From Natronorubrum aibiense (GTDB taxonomy: Archaea; Halobacteriota; Halobacteria; Halobacteriales; Natrialbaceae): a DNA stretch of 64,000 nucleotides. The translations under genes and the position numbers were made by a program. Shown here piece after piece: positions 51,836 through 60,722 of this stretch (position 1 is the first letter of the stretch; every line of letters starts with the position of its first letter). The stretch is taken from contig NZ_CP045489.1 in assembly GCF_009392895.1 (NCBI RefSeq), forward strand, positions 367,478-431,477. Direction: 5' to 3'. The notes beneath the pieces were generated by a model. The model saw nothing but the letters and a program-made list of their open reading frames with translations. It was not told the DNA's origin and searched no databases.

Positions 51836-53008
51836 CTACTCTAAATCACCATCGAGTACTTCACGTGCTGCACCAAGGAGTGCGTCAAGCCCGTCATTGG
51901 CAGCTGATAGTTCAACACGTTCATCGTAGGTGTGAGCCTGCGAGAGGTCGCCTGGACCCCAGGTAATAGCCTCAATATCAGCGTCATTAACGAAATTACG
52001 GACATCAGTTGATGCATTGACTCCCCATGGATCGGTTGATACGTCTGCGACCTTGGCCGAATGGTGCCGGAATACCTCTGCGAGAGAACTGTCTGTATCG
52101 ATAGCAGCTGATTCGTACGTCCGAGTACGCTCCCATGACACTTCGATATCGTGATGGTCAGCGACCTGATTAAGTAACTCGTCGATCTCTGTATCAATAT
52201 CTTGAATGCTTTCTTCAGGAAGGAAGCGTCGATCGATCGTAATAGTCGCTTGTTCTGGGACTACGTTCTCTTTTGTTCCTGCTTCAAGCATTGTCACCGT
52301 AGCGTATGCCTGACCGACGAGATCATCCTCACGAGTCCGTACGGTCTTATCGTAGTCAGTGAGCGCATCGAGAACGGGACGTGCATACTGGATAGCGTTC
52401 GAACCCTGGTCAGGACGGCTCGCGTGTGAGGGATCGCCTGAGACGGTAATCTCGTACCAAGCCAACCCTTTCTCGCTCGTTGCGGTTCGCATCTCGGTCG
52501 GTTCGAGCACGACACCGTAGTCGCCGTCATATCCGTTCTCGAGCAAGGTTTTCGTTCCTGGCTCAGCGGTCTCCTCGCCGATAGCGGCGTGGAACGCAAC
52601 CGACCCCGAAAGCTCACCAGCCTCGATTTCTTCGGCAAGTTCCGCAGTCGCCAACATTGCTATCGCAATTCCCGTCTTCATGTCAACGCTACCCCGTCCG
52701 TACAGATATCCGTCTTCTACCTCGGCGTCGTAGGGGTTGTGCGTCCACTCGTCGATATCCCCTGCGGGTACGACGTCGATATGACCGTTCAGGACAAGTG
52801 TCGGGTCACCTTCCCCAATGCGGGCACCGACTTGCGGTCGGTCGGTATATGGTTCTTCTACTAACTCTGCATTGATGCCGTGCTCGTCAAACCACTTGAC
52901 AATATACTCTACGCATTTTTTCTCGTTGCCAGGTGGATTTTCCGTTTCGATCTGTACCAAGTCGCCGACAAGCGTGGTCAACTTCCCGGTGTGTTTAGCG
53001 CGAGACAT
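51836..53008 (-). CDS. M20-family peptidase/deacylase (ArgE/DapE type)
   Basis: The 390-residue enzyme has the two-zinc M20 layout: LVLNGHIDVVPAGDIDEW, YGRGSVDMKTGIAIAML, AAIGEETAEPGTKTLL and a C-terminal HTYDERVELSAANDG with the last His ligand. The lid domain includes GDPSHASRPDQGSNAI. It resembles succinyl-diaminopimelate desuccinylase and acetylornithine deacetylase, but in this catabolic setting a broad N-acyl-amino-acid hydrolase is likely. The ATG at 53008 is used because the longer frame starts with GTG. It stands alone between the symporter set and a class III aminotransferase. Confidence 0.82.
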   Translation of the reverse strand: MSRAKHTGKLTTLVGDLVQIETENPPGNEKKCVEYIVKWFDEHGINAELVEEPYTDRPQVGARIGEGDPTLVLNGHIDVVPAGDIDEWTHNPYDAEVEDGYLYGRGSVDMKTGIAIAMLATAELAEEIEAGELSGSVAFHAAIGEETAEPGTKTLLENGYDGDYGVVLEPTEMRTATSEKGLAWYEITVSGDPSHASRPDQGSNAIQYARPVLDALTDYDKTVRTREDDLVGQAYATVTMLEAGTKENVVPEQATITIDRRFLPEESIQDIDTEIDELLNQVADHHDIEVSWERTRTYESAAIDTDSSLAEVFRHHSAKVADVSTDPWGVNASTDVRNFVNDADIEAITWGPGDLSQAHTYDERVELSAANDGLDALLGAAREVLDGDLE

Positions 53009-53407
53009 ACTCACTCATATTAGAACATCAGTGAAAAATTGTTTTATTATTTTATGATAATATTTTAGTGGTTTAAATATAATCGTCCAAAGTACAGTGC
53101 AACAAGAAAGAGGTAGAACAGTGTTCAAGTATATATAAGATACAAAGAAATTTGTACAGGGTCTAAGTTGGGAGACTTCATCGTCGCATTGAGTCTGCGA
53201 GCGCAGATTCTTGAGCCACATCGCTTGGTCAGAACTTGATCAGTACACTAAAAAATTGAATCTACAGCCAGAGTACAACGGACTGCATAGCCAGTCCAGT
53301 CACCGTGCCGATCTCATTAAACAGCCATTGTGTATCCAATATTCGATCTGAATATACTCGTGTCAGTAATTATCAGTTTTACTCACATTCTGTTCCGGTT
53401 ATTTGAT
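53009..53407. other. AT-rich intergenic region
   Basis: No gene is visible. The promoter of the M20 hydrolase should lie in 53020-53070. The rest includes the downstream region of the aminotransferase gene. Confidence 0.35.
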
Positions 53408-54748
53408 TTATATTTTCATAGCGTTGTCAGAAACCTTGAGGCCAGCATCGATTGCTTTGATCGCTTCATCAATTTCGTCCTCAGTGATCGTGAGCGGTGG
53501 GGCAATAATCAGTGTATTAATCATATTTGCGACGTAGGCCCCATGTTCTTTGGCGGTCGTAGTCACTTCGTCAACGACGGTACTCCCACTACTAATCTTG
53601 TCTTCGCGCTTGCCAAATGGAACGCGTTCTTCAGGGTCCTTTGTAAGTTCGATTCCACGGAATAAGCCGACACCGCGAGTATCACCGACACTTGGATGTT
53701 TCTCTGCGAGCTCATCGATGTGCTCGCTTAGATATTCTCCCATTTCATTCGCTCGTTCGATAAGATTCTCTTCTTGGTAGGTTTCTAATGTCGCAAGCCC
53801 CGCAGCAACTGCAGCAGGGTGGCCAGCATATGTGTGGCCGTGACAGAGCATATTTTCCTCGAAGTGGTCGGCAATCTCAGAGTTGACGATCGTGGCGCCA
53901 AGCGGCTGGTAAGCGCCTGTCAATCCTTTTGCCATTGTCATGATGTCGGGTTCGACATCAAAGACGTCAGAGCCAAACCACTCACCTGTTCGTCCAAATC
54001 CAGACATCACTTCGTCGCAAATCAGCAGCGCACCGTGGTCGTGGGCAATTTCTTTGAGCCGTGGAAGATACTCCTCCGGTGGCACCAGAATACCGTTCGA
54101 GCCGACGATCGGTTCCACGAGAATTGCCGCGACCGTATCTCCCTCGAGTTCAAGCATTTCATCAATGTATTCAACACTCTCCATTGGATCCAATGTCGAC
54201 CCGTACGCATATGGATCAGGTGCCTTGATTGTTCCCGGGATTCCGGGTTCAGACTTCAATCGTCGAGGATCGCCAGTAACACTGATTGATCCGTAGGTTG
54301 CACCGTGGTACGACCGGTAACGTGAGATGATTTTCTGTTTTCCGGTATAGAAGCGTGCAATTTTGATAGCAGCCTCAACTGCCTCCGTGCCACTAGTCGA
54401 AAAGAACGTCTTTGAGAGATCACCGGGTGTTACCTCGGCGAGCTTTGCCCCGAGTTTTGCGCGGGCTTCAGTCGTGTAGTTCGGTGCAACATACGCTGCC
54501 TCACGTACTTGCTCAGCAACAGCTTCAGAAACTTTGTCGGCTGAATGGCCGAGGTTTGAGCACATCAACTGGCTTGAAAAATCGATGTACTCCTCACCGT
54601 CTGCAGTAGTGAACCGAACGCCATCAGCATCAACGACCTCGGTTGGACTAACCTCTTTTTGGAACGACCATGTCCCAAAGACGTGCTCTTTGTCAGTCTC
54701 CTCAACTTCATTTAGGCTAGGTTCAGCGGGATACTCTCGTTTCGCCAT
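53408..54748 (-). CDS. Class III aminotransferase (beta-alanine/taurine:pyruvate type)
   Basis: The 446-residue PLP enzyme has FFSTSGTEAVEAAIKIARFY, the YHGATYGSISVTGDPRRL loop, ALLICDEVMSGFGRTGEWFG and the PLP lysine in IMTMAKGLTGAYQPLGA. The start VFGTWSFQKEVSPTEVVDAD with SSQLMCSNLGH is typical of the beta-alanine or taurine:pyruvate branch. It is divergent from a methylmalonate/malonate-semialdehyde dehydrogenase gene, with 174 bases between them. That pairing strongly suggests conversion of beta-alanine (or 3-aminoisobutyrate) to the semialdehyde. Confidence 0.85.
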   Translation of the reverse strand: MAKREYPAEPSLNEVEETDKEHVFGTWSFQKEVSPTEVVDADGVRFTTADGEEYIDFSSQLMCSNLGHSADKVSEAVAEQVREAAYVAPNYTTEARAKLGAKLAEVTPGDLSKTFFSTSGTEAVEAAIKIARFYTGKQKIISRYRSYHGATYGSISVTGDPRRLKSEPGIPGTIKAPDPYAYGSTLDPMESVEYIDEMLELEGDTVAAILVEPIVGSNGILVPPEEYLPRLKEIAHDHGALLICDEVMSGFGRTGEWFGSDVFDVEPDIMTMAKGLTGAYQPLGATIVNSEIADHFEENMLCHGHTYAGHPAAVAAGLATLETYQEENLIERANEMGEYLSEHIDELAEKHPSVGDTRGVGLFRGIELTKDPEERVPFGKREDKISSGSTVVDEVTTTAKEHGAYVANMINTLIIAPPLTITEDEIDEAIKAIDAGLKVSDNAMKI

Positions 54749-54922
54749 TTGCGTGTGGCAGGTATTATCTTACCACTGATTAATCTTTGGGGAAATTAGG
54801 TCGTTTCCAGAATTCTGTTCTAAATATACCCTATTACTAGGGAATTTGTATCCTATTTCCCCCTCTATTCTGGAGGTTGTGGGAAAGGTTTATTATATGA
54901 GAGATGTAGTTGCAAATGTCTG

Positions 54923-56401
54923 ATGTCGCTTAATACCACCCCGCCATGGGATGACGTACAGAACTATATCAACGGCAACTGGCAAACACCATCTAGCGAT
55001 GAGGGTCAGAGTGTTGTTAATCCGGCTACCGGCAAGGAAATTTCCTATGTCGGGTTCAGTTCTACTGATGATATTGATGCTGCAGTACAAGCTGGACAAA
55101 AGGCGTTTGAGGATTGGAGCGAGCGTCCGGTTGAAGAACGTATCCAGCCGCTTTTCGAGTTCAAGCAACTGCTCGAAGAACATCACGACGAACTTGCAGA
55201 GGTCCTCGTTCAAGAACATGGTAAGACGTTCGCCGAGGCAAAGGGCGAGCTCCGTCGCGGAATCGAGAATGTCGAGGTCGCCTGCGGTATTCCCTCGATG
55301 ATGCAGGCGGGTCATTTGCCGAACGCTGCTCCGGATATCGACGAAACAGCAGTCCGTAAGCCATTAGGTGTTTTTACCGCGATTACGGCATTTAATTTCC
55401 CGGGCATGATTCCATTGTGGTTCTTGCCGTATGCAGTTGCAACTGGGAACGCGTTCATTTTGAAGCCCAGTGAGCAGGATCCAGTCGTCGCACAGCGTCT
55501 GTTCGAGTTGATTGATGAGGCAGGTTTCCCAGATGGTATCGTTCAACTCGTCAATGGGAGTGTCGATACTGTGAATACGCTGCTTGATCATGATGGAATC
55601 CAGGGTGCGTCGTTCGTTGGATCCACGCCTGTCGCGAAAACAATCTACGAGCGTGCAGCAGCCAACGGCAAGCGCGTCCAGGCACAGGGTGGTGCGAAAA
55701 ACCACATCATTGTCACTGAGACCGCCGATCTCGACTTCGCTGCGAGGAAGACGGTGTCGTCAGCCTGTGCTTGTGGTGGTGAACGGTGCCTCGCAAATGA
55801 TGTCGTTGTCGTTGAAGAAAGTGTCTACGAGGAGTTCGTTGATCGCGTTGTCCAAGAGGCAGAGGCTCAGACAGTTGGCTATGGTCTTGATGATGAAACT
55901 GATATTGGTGCGCTTATTACGCCCGAACACGAGTCACGCGTGCGTGACATGATTGCAAGCGGAATCGACGAAGGTGCTGAACTACTTCTTGATGGGCGCG
56001 ATGTGGAGATCAACGGCTATGAGGAGGGCAACTTCCTCGGTCCAACTGTGTTTAGCGATGTTGATCCAGAAATGACGATTGCCAGTGAGGAAATATTTGG
56101 ACCGGTGATTGGCTTGCTACCAGTCACCGACATTGACGAGGCGATCGATGTGCTGAACCGAAGTGACTTCGGTAACGCTGCGAGCTTATTCACCGGTAGC
56201 GGCGCCGATGCGCGGAAGGTCCGGCACCAAGCAGATGTCGGTAATCTTGGTGTCAACGCCGGCACCGCTGCCCCAATGGCCTTCTTCCATTTCGGTGGAC
56301 GGAAGGACTCGTTCTTCGGTGACTTGCATGCACAGGGTGAGGATATGATCCACTTCTACACGGACAAAACGGTTTACATCGAGCGCTGGCCCGACGCCTG
56401 A
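54923..56401 (+). CDS. mmsA: (Methyl)malonate-semialdehyde dehydrogenase, CoA-acylating
   Basis: The 492-residue enzyme converts methylmalonate- or malonate-semialdehyde, NAD+ and CoA to propionyl- or acetyl-CoA with loss of carbon dioxide. Family hallmarks are TAFNFPGMIPLWFLPYA, ILKPSEQDPVVAQRLFEL and RVQAQGGAKNHIIV, where ordinary aldehyde dehydrogenases have ELGGK. The nucleophile is C289 in GGERCLAN, and GRKDSFFGDLHAQGEDMIHF lies near the end. The Gly-Glu-Arg-Cys context replaces the usual Gly-Gln-Arg-Cys. Divergence from the beta-alanine-type aminotransferase supports the malonate-semialdehyde reaction. Confidence 0.9.
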   Translation: MSLNTTPPWDDVQNYINGNWQTPSSDEGQSVVNPATGKEISYVGFSSTDDIDAAVQAGQKAFEDWSERPVEERIQPLFEFKQLLEEHHDELAEVLVQEHGKTFAEAKGELRRGIENVEVACGIPSMMQAGHLPNAAPDIDETAVRKPLGVFTAITAFNFPGMIPLWFLPYAVATGNAFILKPSEQDPVVAQRLFELIDEAGFPDGIVQLVNGSVDTVNTLLDHDGIQGASFVGSTPVAKTIYERAAANGKRVQAQGGAKNHIIVTETADLDFAARKTVSSACACGGERCLANDVVVVEESVYEEFVDRVVQEAEAQTVGYGLDDETDIGALITPEHESRVRDMIASGIDEGAELLLDGRDVEINGYEEGNFLGPTVFSDVDPEMTIASEEIFGPVIGLLPVTDIDEAIDVLNRSDFGNAASLFTGSGADARKVRHQADVGNLGVNAGTAAPMAFFHFGGRKDSFFGDLHAQGEDMIHFYTDKTVYIERWPDA

Positions 56402-57049
56402 TCATTGCCCTTTCTGGAGACCATTTCTGATTTCATATTTCATTATTTTGACTGGTTCTCGAGGATAAACACCTAGCCTACGTTCTGTCTCAAAATTCAA
56501 TATCACTCGAAAGAACCCACACCAAAGTTGTGATTTTCCTCGCCCGAAAATTTTCCATTGGAGTTCGGCTATGCGAATCCACCGAGACAACTTGTGAGTT
56601 TGTATCCACTTCTTTAGATTTTCGAGAGAACGTAATAACTCCGGTCGTTTCTGATTGTCCTACTTGAATCGCACGGGCCGTGCTATCGGTCTAGCTCTCG
56701 TATCGCTATTTTCTCGAGGGAACATTCTGACGCCGTGAAGCCGGCATGTCCCTTTGATCCATACAGAATATTACCTTATTTTCAGATCAATCGTCTCCGT
56801 GTGGTCGCCACACTCGAGATCTGTCTGACCTATCCAGATCCCACAGTGATTCCAGACTTCGCAGGCGATCTCTCGTCACAGTCGATTTCGGAATGACCCA
56901 CTCTACTAGTTCGATACTCAGCTACAACTGACGATGCATGCTTCATATCCGTTTTCATATCGTCAGAAACGTAGTGAGCATCTCACTATTCATGTCAGCC
57001 GTCAAGGTGGCAGAGTATTGAAATACGTAAATGAAATTCGTGTGAGCGC
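56402..57049. other. Intergenic region without recognised genes
   Basis: No supported gene in about 650 bases. A 62-codon frame at 56402-56590 lacks protein-like character. The segment could be debris from element insertion, since a PATE-like unit follows directly. Confidence 0.35.
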
Positions 57050-57210
57050 TATATCCCACCTTGCTCGCGGCTTCGCCACTCGCTAAGGAAAGGAGATTAG
57101 CGCCCCAATTCAGCTAATATTTTTTGCAGCGTTGTAGTCCACACGGCTCTTGTGGAGTACCTCGGAATCAAGCCCCGAGGCACTCACCCTGCTATTCCTG
57201 TAGATCTACG
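57050..57210. mobile_element. PATE-like element: both IS200/IS605-type ends, no transposase
   Basis: From 57050 to 57122 the minus strand reads the type 1 end (AATATTAGCTGAATTGGGGC then GCTAATCTCC), as at 38573. From 57158 to 57210 the plus strand reads the type 2 end (TACCTCGGAATC, then CCCCGAGGCACTC and CCTGTAGA), as at 1571. The two ends face outward around about 35 bases, so this looks like a small element that lost its genes, similar to the palindrome-associated elements known from Haloquadratum. Confidence 0.5.
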
Positions 57211-57258
57211 TCTGAGATTTAAGATATATAACAGGTAAAAGACATGATTAGAACAATT

Positions 57259-57777
57259 TCAGTCGAGGTAGACTCTATGGAAATCGCCAGTAACGGCGTC
57301 GACAATATACGTCAAACGCTGTTCAGTGGTTGTTTCACATGTCACAACATGAAATGGACGATGGATGCGCCGGTTTTCAACGACCGTTAGGTCTGGCGGC
57401 GAGCCGACACGCAGTTCCTTTCGGGCGAGTTCCATTAAATAGGCACGTGCGGTTTGTTCCGGGTCTCGAATCCCTGTCTCTGGTGGAACAATTGCTTCTT
57501 CATCGACAACCTGTTCCATAGTATTGGGTACCTCGTCGATGAATACCTCCTTGTCATTACAGAGATCAATCCCGCAGTAGATGCGGTCGTCAAACTCGTC
57601 AAGGAGTGCCTCTGCATGGAGGTCGAACCCAAACACATGGTAGGGATAATACACTAGGCTGTCAGCAGTCGCATCGACCATTTTTTCGTCTGTTTTTATC
57701 AGTATCTCAGCTGCAGTCGCAGGTGAGATATCCGTTTCGAACACTGCAATCGTTGTTTGAGGACCGGTAGTTGCCAT
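57259..57777 (-). CDS. Hypothetical protein in symporter operon
   Basis: I do not recognise this 172-residue protein. It has no membrane helix and starts two bases from the stop of the sodium:solute symporter gene. The second half, ELRVGSPPDLTVVENRRIHR and FHVVTCETTTEQRLTYIVDA, then VTGDFHRVYLD, reads as a strand-rich domain resembling PepSY-like or small ligand-binding folds. The first half has YYPYHVFGFDLHAEALLDEF and DDRIYCGIDLCNDKEVFID. It is probably a cytosolic partner or regulator of the transporter, by position only. Confidence 0.6.
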   Translation of the reverse strand: MATTGPQTTIAVFETDISPATAAEILIKTDEKMVDATADSLVYYPYHVFGFDLHAEALLDEFDDRIYCGIDLCNDKEVFIDEVPNTMEQVVDEEAIVPPETGIRDPEQTARAYLMELARKELRVGSPPDLTVVENRRIHRPFHVVTCETTTEQRLTYIVDAVTGDFHRVYLD

Positions 57778-57779
57778 AG

Positions 57780-59393
57780 TTAGTCGTCTGCCAACTGGGT
57801 ATTGACTGCCGGACTGTTAGTTTCGGTCACCTGTGCTGCTGTATCGTCGACAGCGAGATACTCGCCAATCGATCGCGCCTCCGGAGCGAGCGACCGCGTT
57901 GATTTTTGAATAGTGCCCGAGGGAGCCGTTTCAGCCCGACGAGCGCGCTGAACAATCGAAACAACTTGCTTAGTTGGTGGTTCTGTGATCAGTGTTACAA
58001 CAATCATTAAGACTGCCGACACGATCAGTCCCGCGAAGAACGGGTGGATCGCGGATACTTCTTGGAGGTTCCATACCGTCCAAACAATGTTGGTTCCTGC
58101 ACCACCGATCATGGCTGTGAGCGCACCCTGCCAATTAGCGCGGTCCCAGTAGATACCAGCAATGTTCGGTACCAGAAATGCTGTTCCGAGGCCACCGAAT
58201 GCGAACACGACTAAAGTAAATATACCCGGTGGTTGGACAGCGGCAACAATAACGCCGATAACACCGATTGCGAGCACAAGCATTCGCGACCAGAAAAACA
58301 TCTGGTCATCAGAGAGATCATCAGCAGCGAACCGCTGAACAACATCACGGGAAAGGATCGAGCCTGCCATGATCAGCAGCGAGTCGGCAGTACTCATAAC
58401 TGCAGCCATCAGCGCGGCGAGGATGACTGCCGCTAGTACAGAAGGCAGCAGTGACGTTGCGAGGCGAGGAATTGCCATCTCAGGATCAGAGAGATTCGGC
58501 AAGAGAACGATCGCTACCAATCCGAGGATATACGGCTGATAGACGAAGAACGTATTATAGAATACGTTCCAAATAGCAGCTCCTTTTGCTGTATCTGGTT
58601 CGTCCATACTGAGATGACGGACAACTGCATGTGGAAGACCCATGTATCCAATAGAGTAAATAAGAACTGCGCCCGCGACTACACCCCATTCGCCAGCGTG
58701 CGCAAGACCTTTCCCCCAAATGGAGAGGTATGTGGGATCCACCGCGGCTATCTCGGTAATGAGGGCACCAGGTCCGCCGACTTCAAGAATAGCGGCGACA
58801 AGAATTACGTTGATACCGACAGCCATCACGATTGCCTGAAATGCGTCAGTCCAGGCAACCGCTAGGTAGCCGCCAACGAACGTATACAAAACGATGACTC
58901 CAGCACCAATAAGAAGGCCGTATATGAACGGTAACCCCATAACAGATTCAATTGCTTTCCCGGCTGCGATGAACTGTGCGAATACATACGCAGCGAGAAA
59001 AACAATTGCAATTGTGGCGCCAGCAACCCTAATGCTCGGATGCATGTAACGGTCCTCCAACCATTCAATAGGTGTGAGTGATCCGAGTGCTTCCGTAACT
59101 CGGCGTAGGTTTCGCCCAAGGATAGAGAGATTGACAAGTCCACCGCCGAAATCACCTGCCGCATACCAGAGCGCCCAGAGCCCTTGTTGGAACGCAAGTG
59201 CGGGCCCTCCCATAAACATGAAACCGCTCATCGAAGTGGATTGTAACGTGAGCGCGGTAACACCGCTGCCAATCGTACGGCCACCAAGAAGGTAATCGCT
59301 GAGACCATCCAGTTTTTTACTCGCAAGATAACCGAATACGAGCAGCCCCAGCAAATACATCACGAAAGGTATAACGATTGACCAGTTAGTCAT
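57780..59393 (-). CDS. Sodium:solute symporter (SSS family, PutP/PanF-like)
   Basis: The 537-residue transporter has about 13 helices plus a long polar C-terminal tail (about 480-537). Conserved stretches are LSDYLLGGRTIGSGVTALTL near helix 2, IEWLEDRYMHPSIRVAGA, FVGGYLAVAWTDAFQAIVM and AALMAAVMSTADSLLIMAGS in helix 9, with the sodium-site Ser-Thr pair. The substrate is unknown; proline, pantothenate and monocarboxylates are carried by relatives. Its ATG overlaps the stop of a 48-residue membrane protein (ATGA), and a gene of unknown function follows after two bases. An Lrp regulator lies upstream in the opposite direction. Confidence 0.88.
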   Translation of the reverse strand: MTNWSIVIPFVMYLLGLLVFGYLASKKLDGLSDYLLGGRTIGSGVTALTLQSTSMSGFMFMGGPALAFQQGLWALWYAAGDFGGGLVNLSILGRNLRRVTEALGSLTPIEWLEDRYMHPSIRVAGATIAIVFLAAYVFAQFIAAGKAIESVMGLPFIYGLLIGAGVIVLYTFVGGYLAVAWTDAFQAIVMAVGINVILVAAILEVGGPGALITEIAAVDPTYLSIWGKGLAHAGEWGVVAGAVLIYSIGYMGLPHAVVRHLSMDEPDTAKGAAIWNVFYNTFFVYQPYILGLVAIVLLPNLSDPEMAIPRLATSLLPSVLAAVILAALMAAVMSTADSLLIMAGSILSRDVVQRFAADDLSDDQMFFWSRMLVLAIGVIGVIVAAVQPPGIFTLVVFAFGGLGTAFLVPNIAGIYWDRANWQGALTAMIGGAGTNIVWTVWNLQEVSAIHPFFAGLIVSAVLMIVVTLITEPPTKQVVSIVQRARRAETAPSGTIQKSTRSLAPEARSIGEYLAVDDTAAQVTETNSPAVNTQLADD

Positions 59394-59536
59394 ACGGATT
59401 TAACCTCCTGTACCCGGTTAGCGGCACGTTCGTCATTTTTTCTCATTCGGTAGAGGGAGATGAGAGCGATAACCCACCAGAACGGGATCCACCCGAAGAG
59501 GATAATCACCGTACTGAGTTCAAGTTCGGAGATCAT
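59390..59536 (-). CDS. 48-residue membrane partner of the symporter
   Basis: This gene is short and easily missed. On the minus strand an ATG at 59536, preceded by GGAGGGATAAACA, opens a frame coding MISELELSTVIILFGWIPFW and continuing WVIALISLYRMRKNDE, ending at a TGA that overlaps the symporter ATG by four bases. It has a single membrane helix (about 8-30) rich in tryptophan and a basic C-terminal tail. A perfect ribosome binding site, an intact frame and coupling to the next gene support expression. It is probably needed for folding or activity of the symporter. Confidence 0.7.
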   Translation of the reverse strand: MISELELSTVIILFGWIPFWWVIALISLYRMRKNDERAANRVQEVKSV

Positions 59537-59917
59537 TGTTTATCCCTCCTATCCATTGACTTTCTTTCTATGACTAGGTGTAGGTGTGCTTGTAATACCA
59601 TAGCACGATATGTTGGGACAATAGTTTAAATAATTTAGGGGTGGTAGAAGACTATCCGACTATATCCCTAATATGGCTATAAAAATCAATATTATCGGCT
59701 AGACTTAGTATGTAATTGTGCTGGCTAATTTGTATGAAAATTCGCGTGTCGTTTTTGTCTCTCCGTAAAAATATAACTTTATCAGATTATATTATTGCTA
59801 AAAAATTATTTCTACGTCCTAATTGAAAATACTGTACTATTATTTCCAATTCGTATGTGAGCACTGCCAACAACTATGAACAAAGTTTCTTGAGATAGCA
59901 CCCCTAATCGGACCTGT
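59537..59917. other. AT-rich divergent promoter region
   Basis: No gene is visible between the symporter operon and the Lrp gene. Long AT runs at 59755-59830 and repeated TATA-like words suggest promoters for both directions and Lrp binding sites. Confidence 0.4.
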
Positions 59918-60439
59918 ATGAAGGAAGCTCCTCATAAAGCCTCTAATCTCGACGAAACTGATCTTGATATCCTTGAGAAGGTTGAAGATGACTTTGACGT
60001 TAGTCTTGAAACATTAGCTGACGAATTGGACCTCTCGAAGTCAGCGATCCACTATCGACTAAAGAAACTCAAGGATGATGGCGTGATCAAAGGAATTACC
60101 GCAGATATTGACCCGTTTGCATTCGGCTTGGAAATGGTTGCAATCACCGAAATATCGGTTACTCACGAAAGTGGGTACTCCGATAATATCGGTGAGAAAC
60201 TGGCTGCGGTTCAGGGTGTCGAAGAAGTTTATTATACCATGGGAGATATTGACTTTGTTGTCATTAGCCGCGTGCAATCACGAAACCAACTGAACGACCT
60301 TATCGGGCGTATAGTCGAGATTGACGGTGTCAACGAAACATCATCGAAATCTGTATTGCAGAAATTTGATACTAACCGCACCACAACTGAAAATCTCACT
60401 CAAGAAGCACGTGACATCGTGCTTTCCTCAAACGATTAG
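59918..60439 (+). CDS. Lrp/AsnC-family transcriptional regulator
   Basis: The 173-residue protein has an N-terminal helix-turn-helix (about 12-60), with LSKSAIHYRLKKLKDDGVIK as recognition helix and linker, and a RAM ligand-binding domain (about 65-150) with VAITEISVTHESGYSDNIGE and GVEEVYYTMGDIDFVVISRV. The family senses amino acids and forms octamers. It is divergent from the symporter operon, which is its likely target together with itself. An IS605-type element lies 3' of it. Confidence 0.88.
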   Translation: MKEAPHKASNLDETDLDILEKVEDDFDVSLETLADELDLSKSAIHYRLKKLKDDGVIKGITADIDPFAFGLEMVAITEISVTHESGYSDNIGEKLAAVQGVEEVYYTMGDIDFVVISRVQSRNQLNDLIGRIVEIDGVNETSSKSVLQKFDTNRTTTENLTQEARDIVLSSND

Positions 60440-60686
60440 TGGATTGCCTAGTGAGTTCTTACTTGGTTATTCAGATTACCTTGAATATATACTTGACCGA
60501 CTCTATGGCAGCGTCTAATGAGGCTGGTTTGGGAAGCAAGCAGGCAATAGAGCTACTTTGGTCATGCTGCTCGCAGGCCTGTTCAGCAAGTGCGACGCGG
60601 CGGGGTTTGATCAGACTGTGCGTTGCGAATGCCCAGGACTGAGGCATATGATTCCGTGTGACTGTCTCCAGAGACTCAGTAAACAA

Positions 60687-60708
60687 CCTCGGGCGCGGTG
60701 GCCCGAGG
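60687..60708 (-). ncRNA. Element-end hairpin, probable 3' part of TnpB guide RNA
   Basis: On the minus strand CCTCGGGC pairs with GCCCGAGG around a short loop, 15 bases after the tnpB stop. By analogy with TnpB elements the RNA scaffold ends near here and the guide is read from flanking DNA just beyond. The RNA itself is inferred. Confidence 0.4.
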
Positions 60709-60722
60709 CTTTTGTAGTTCCC

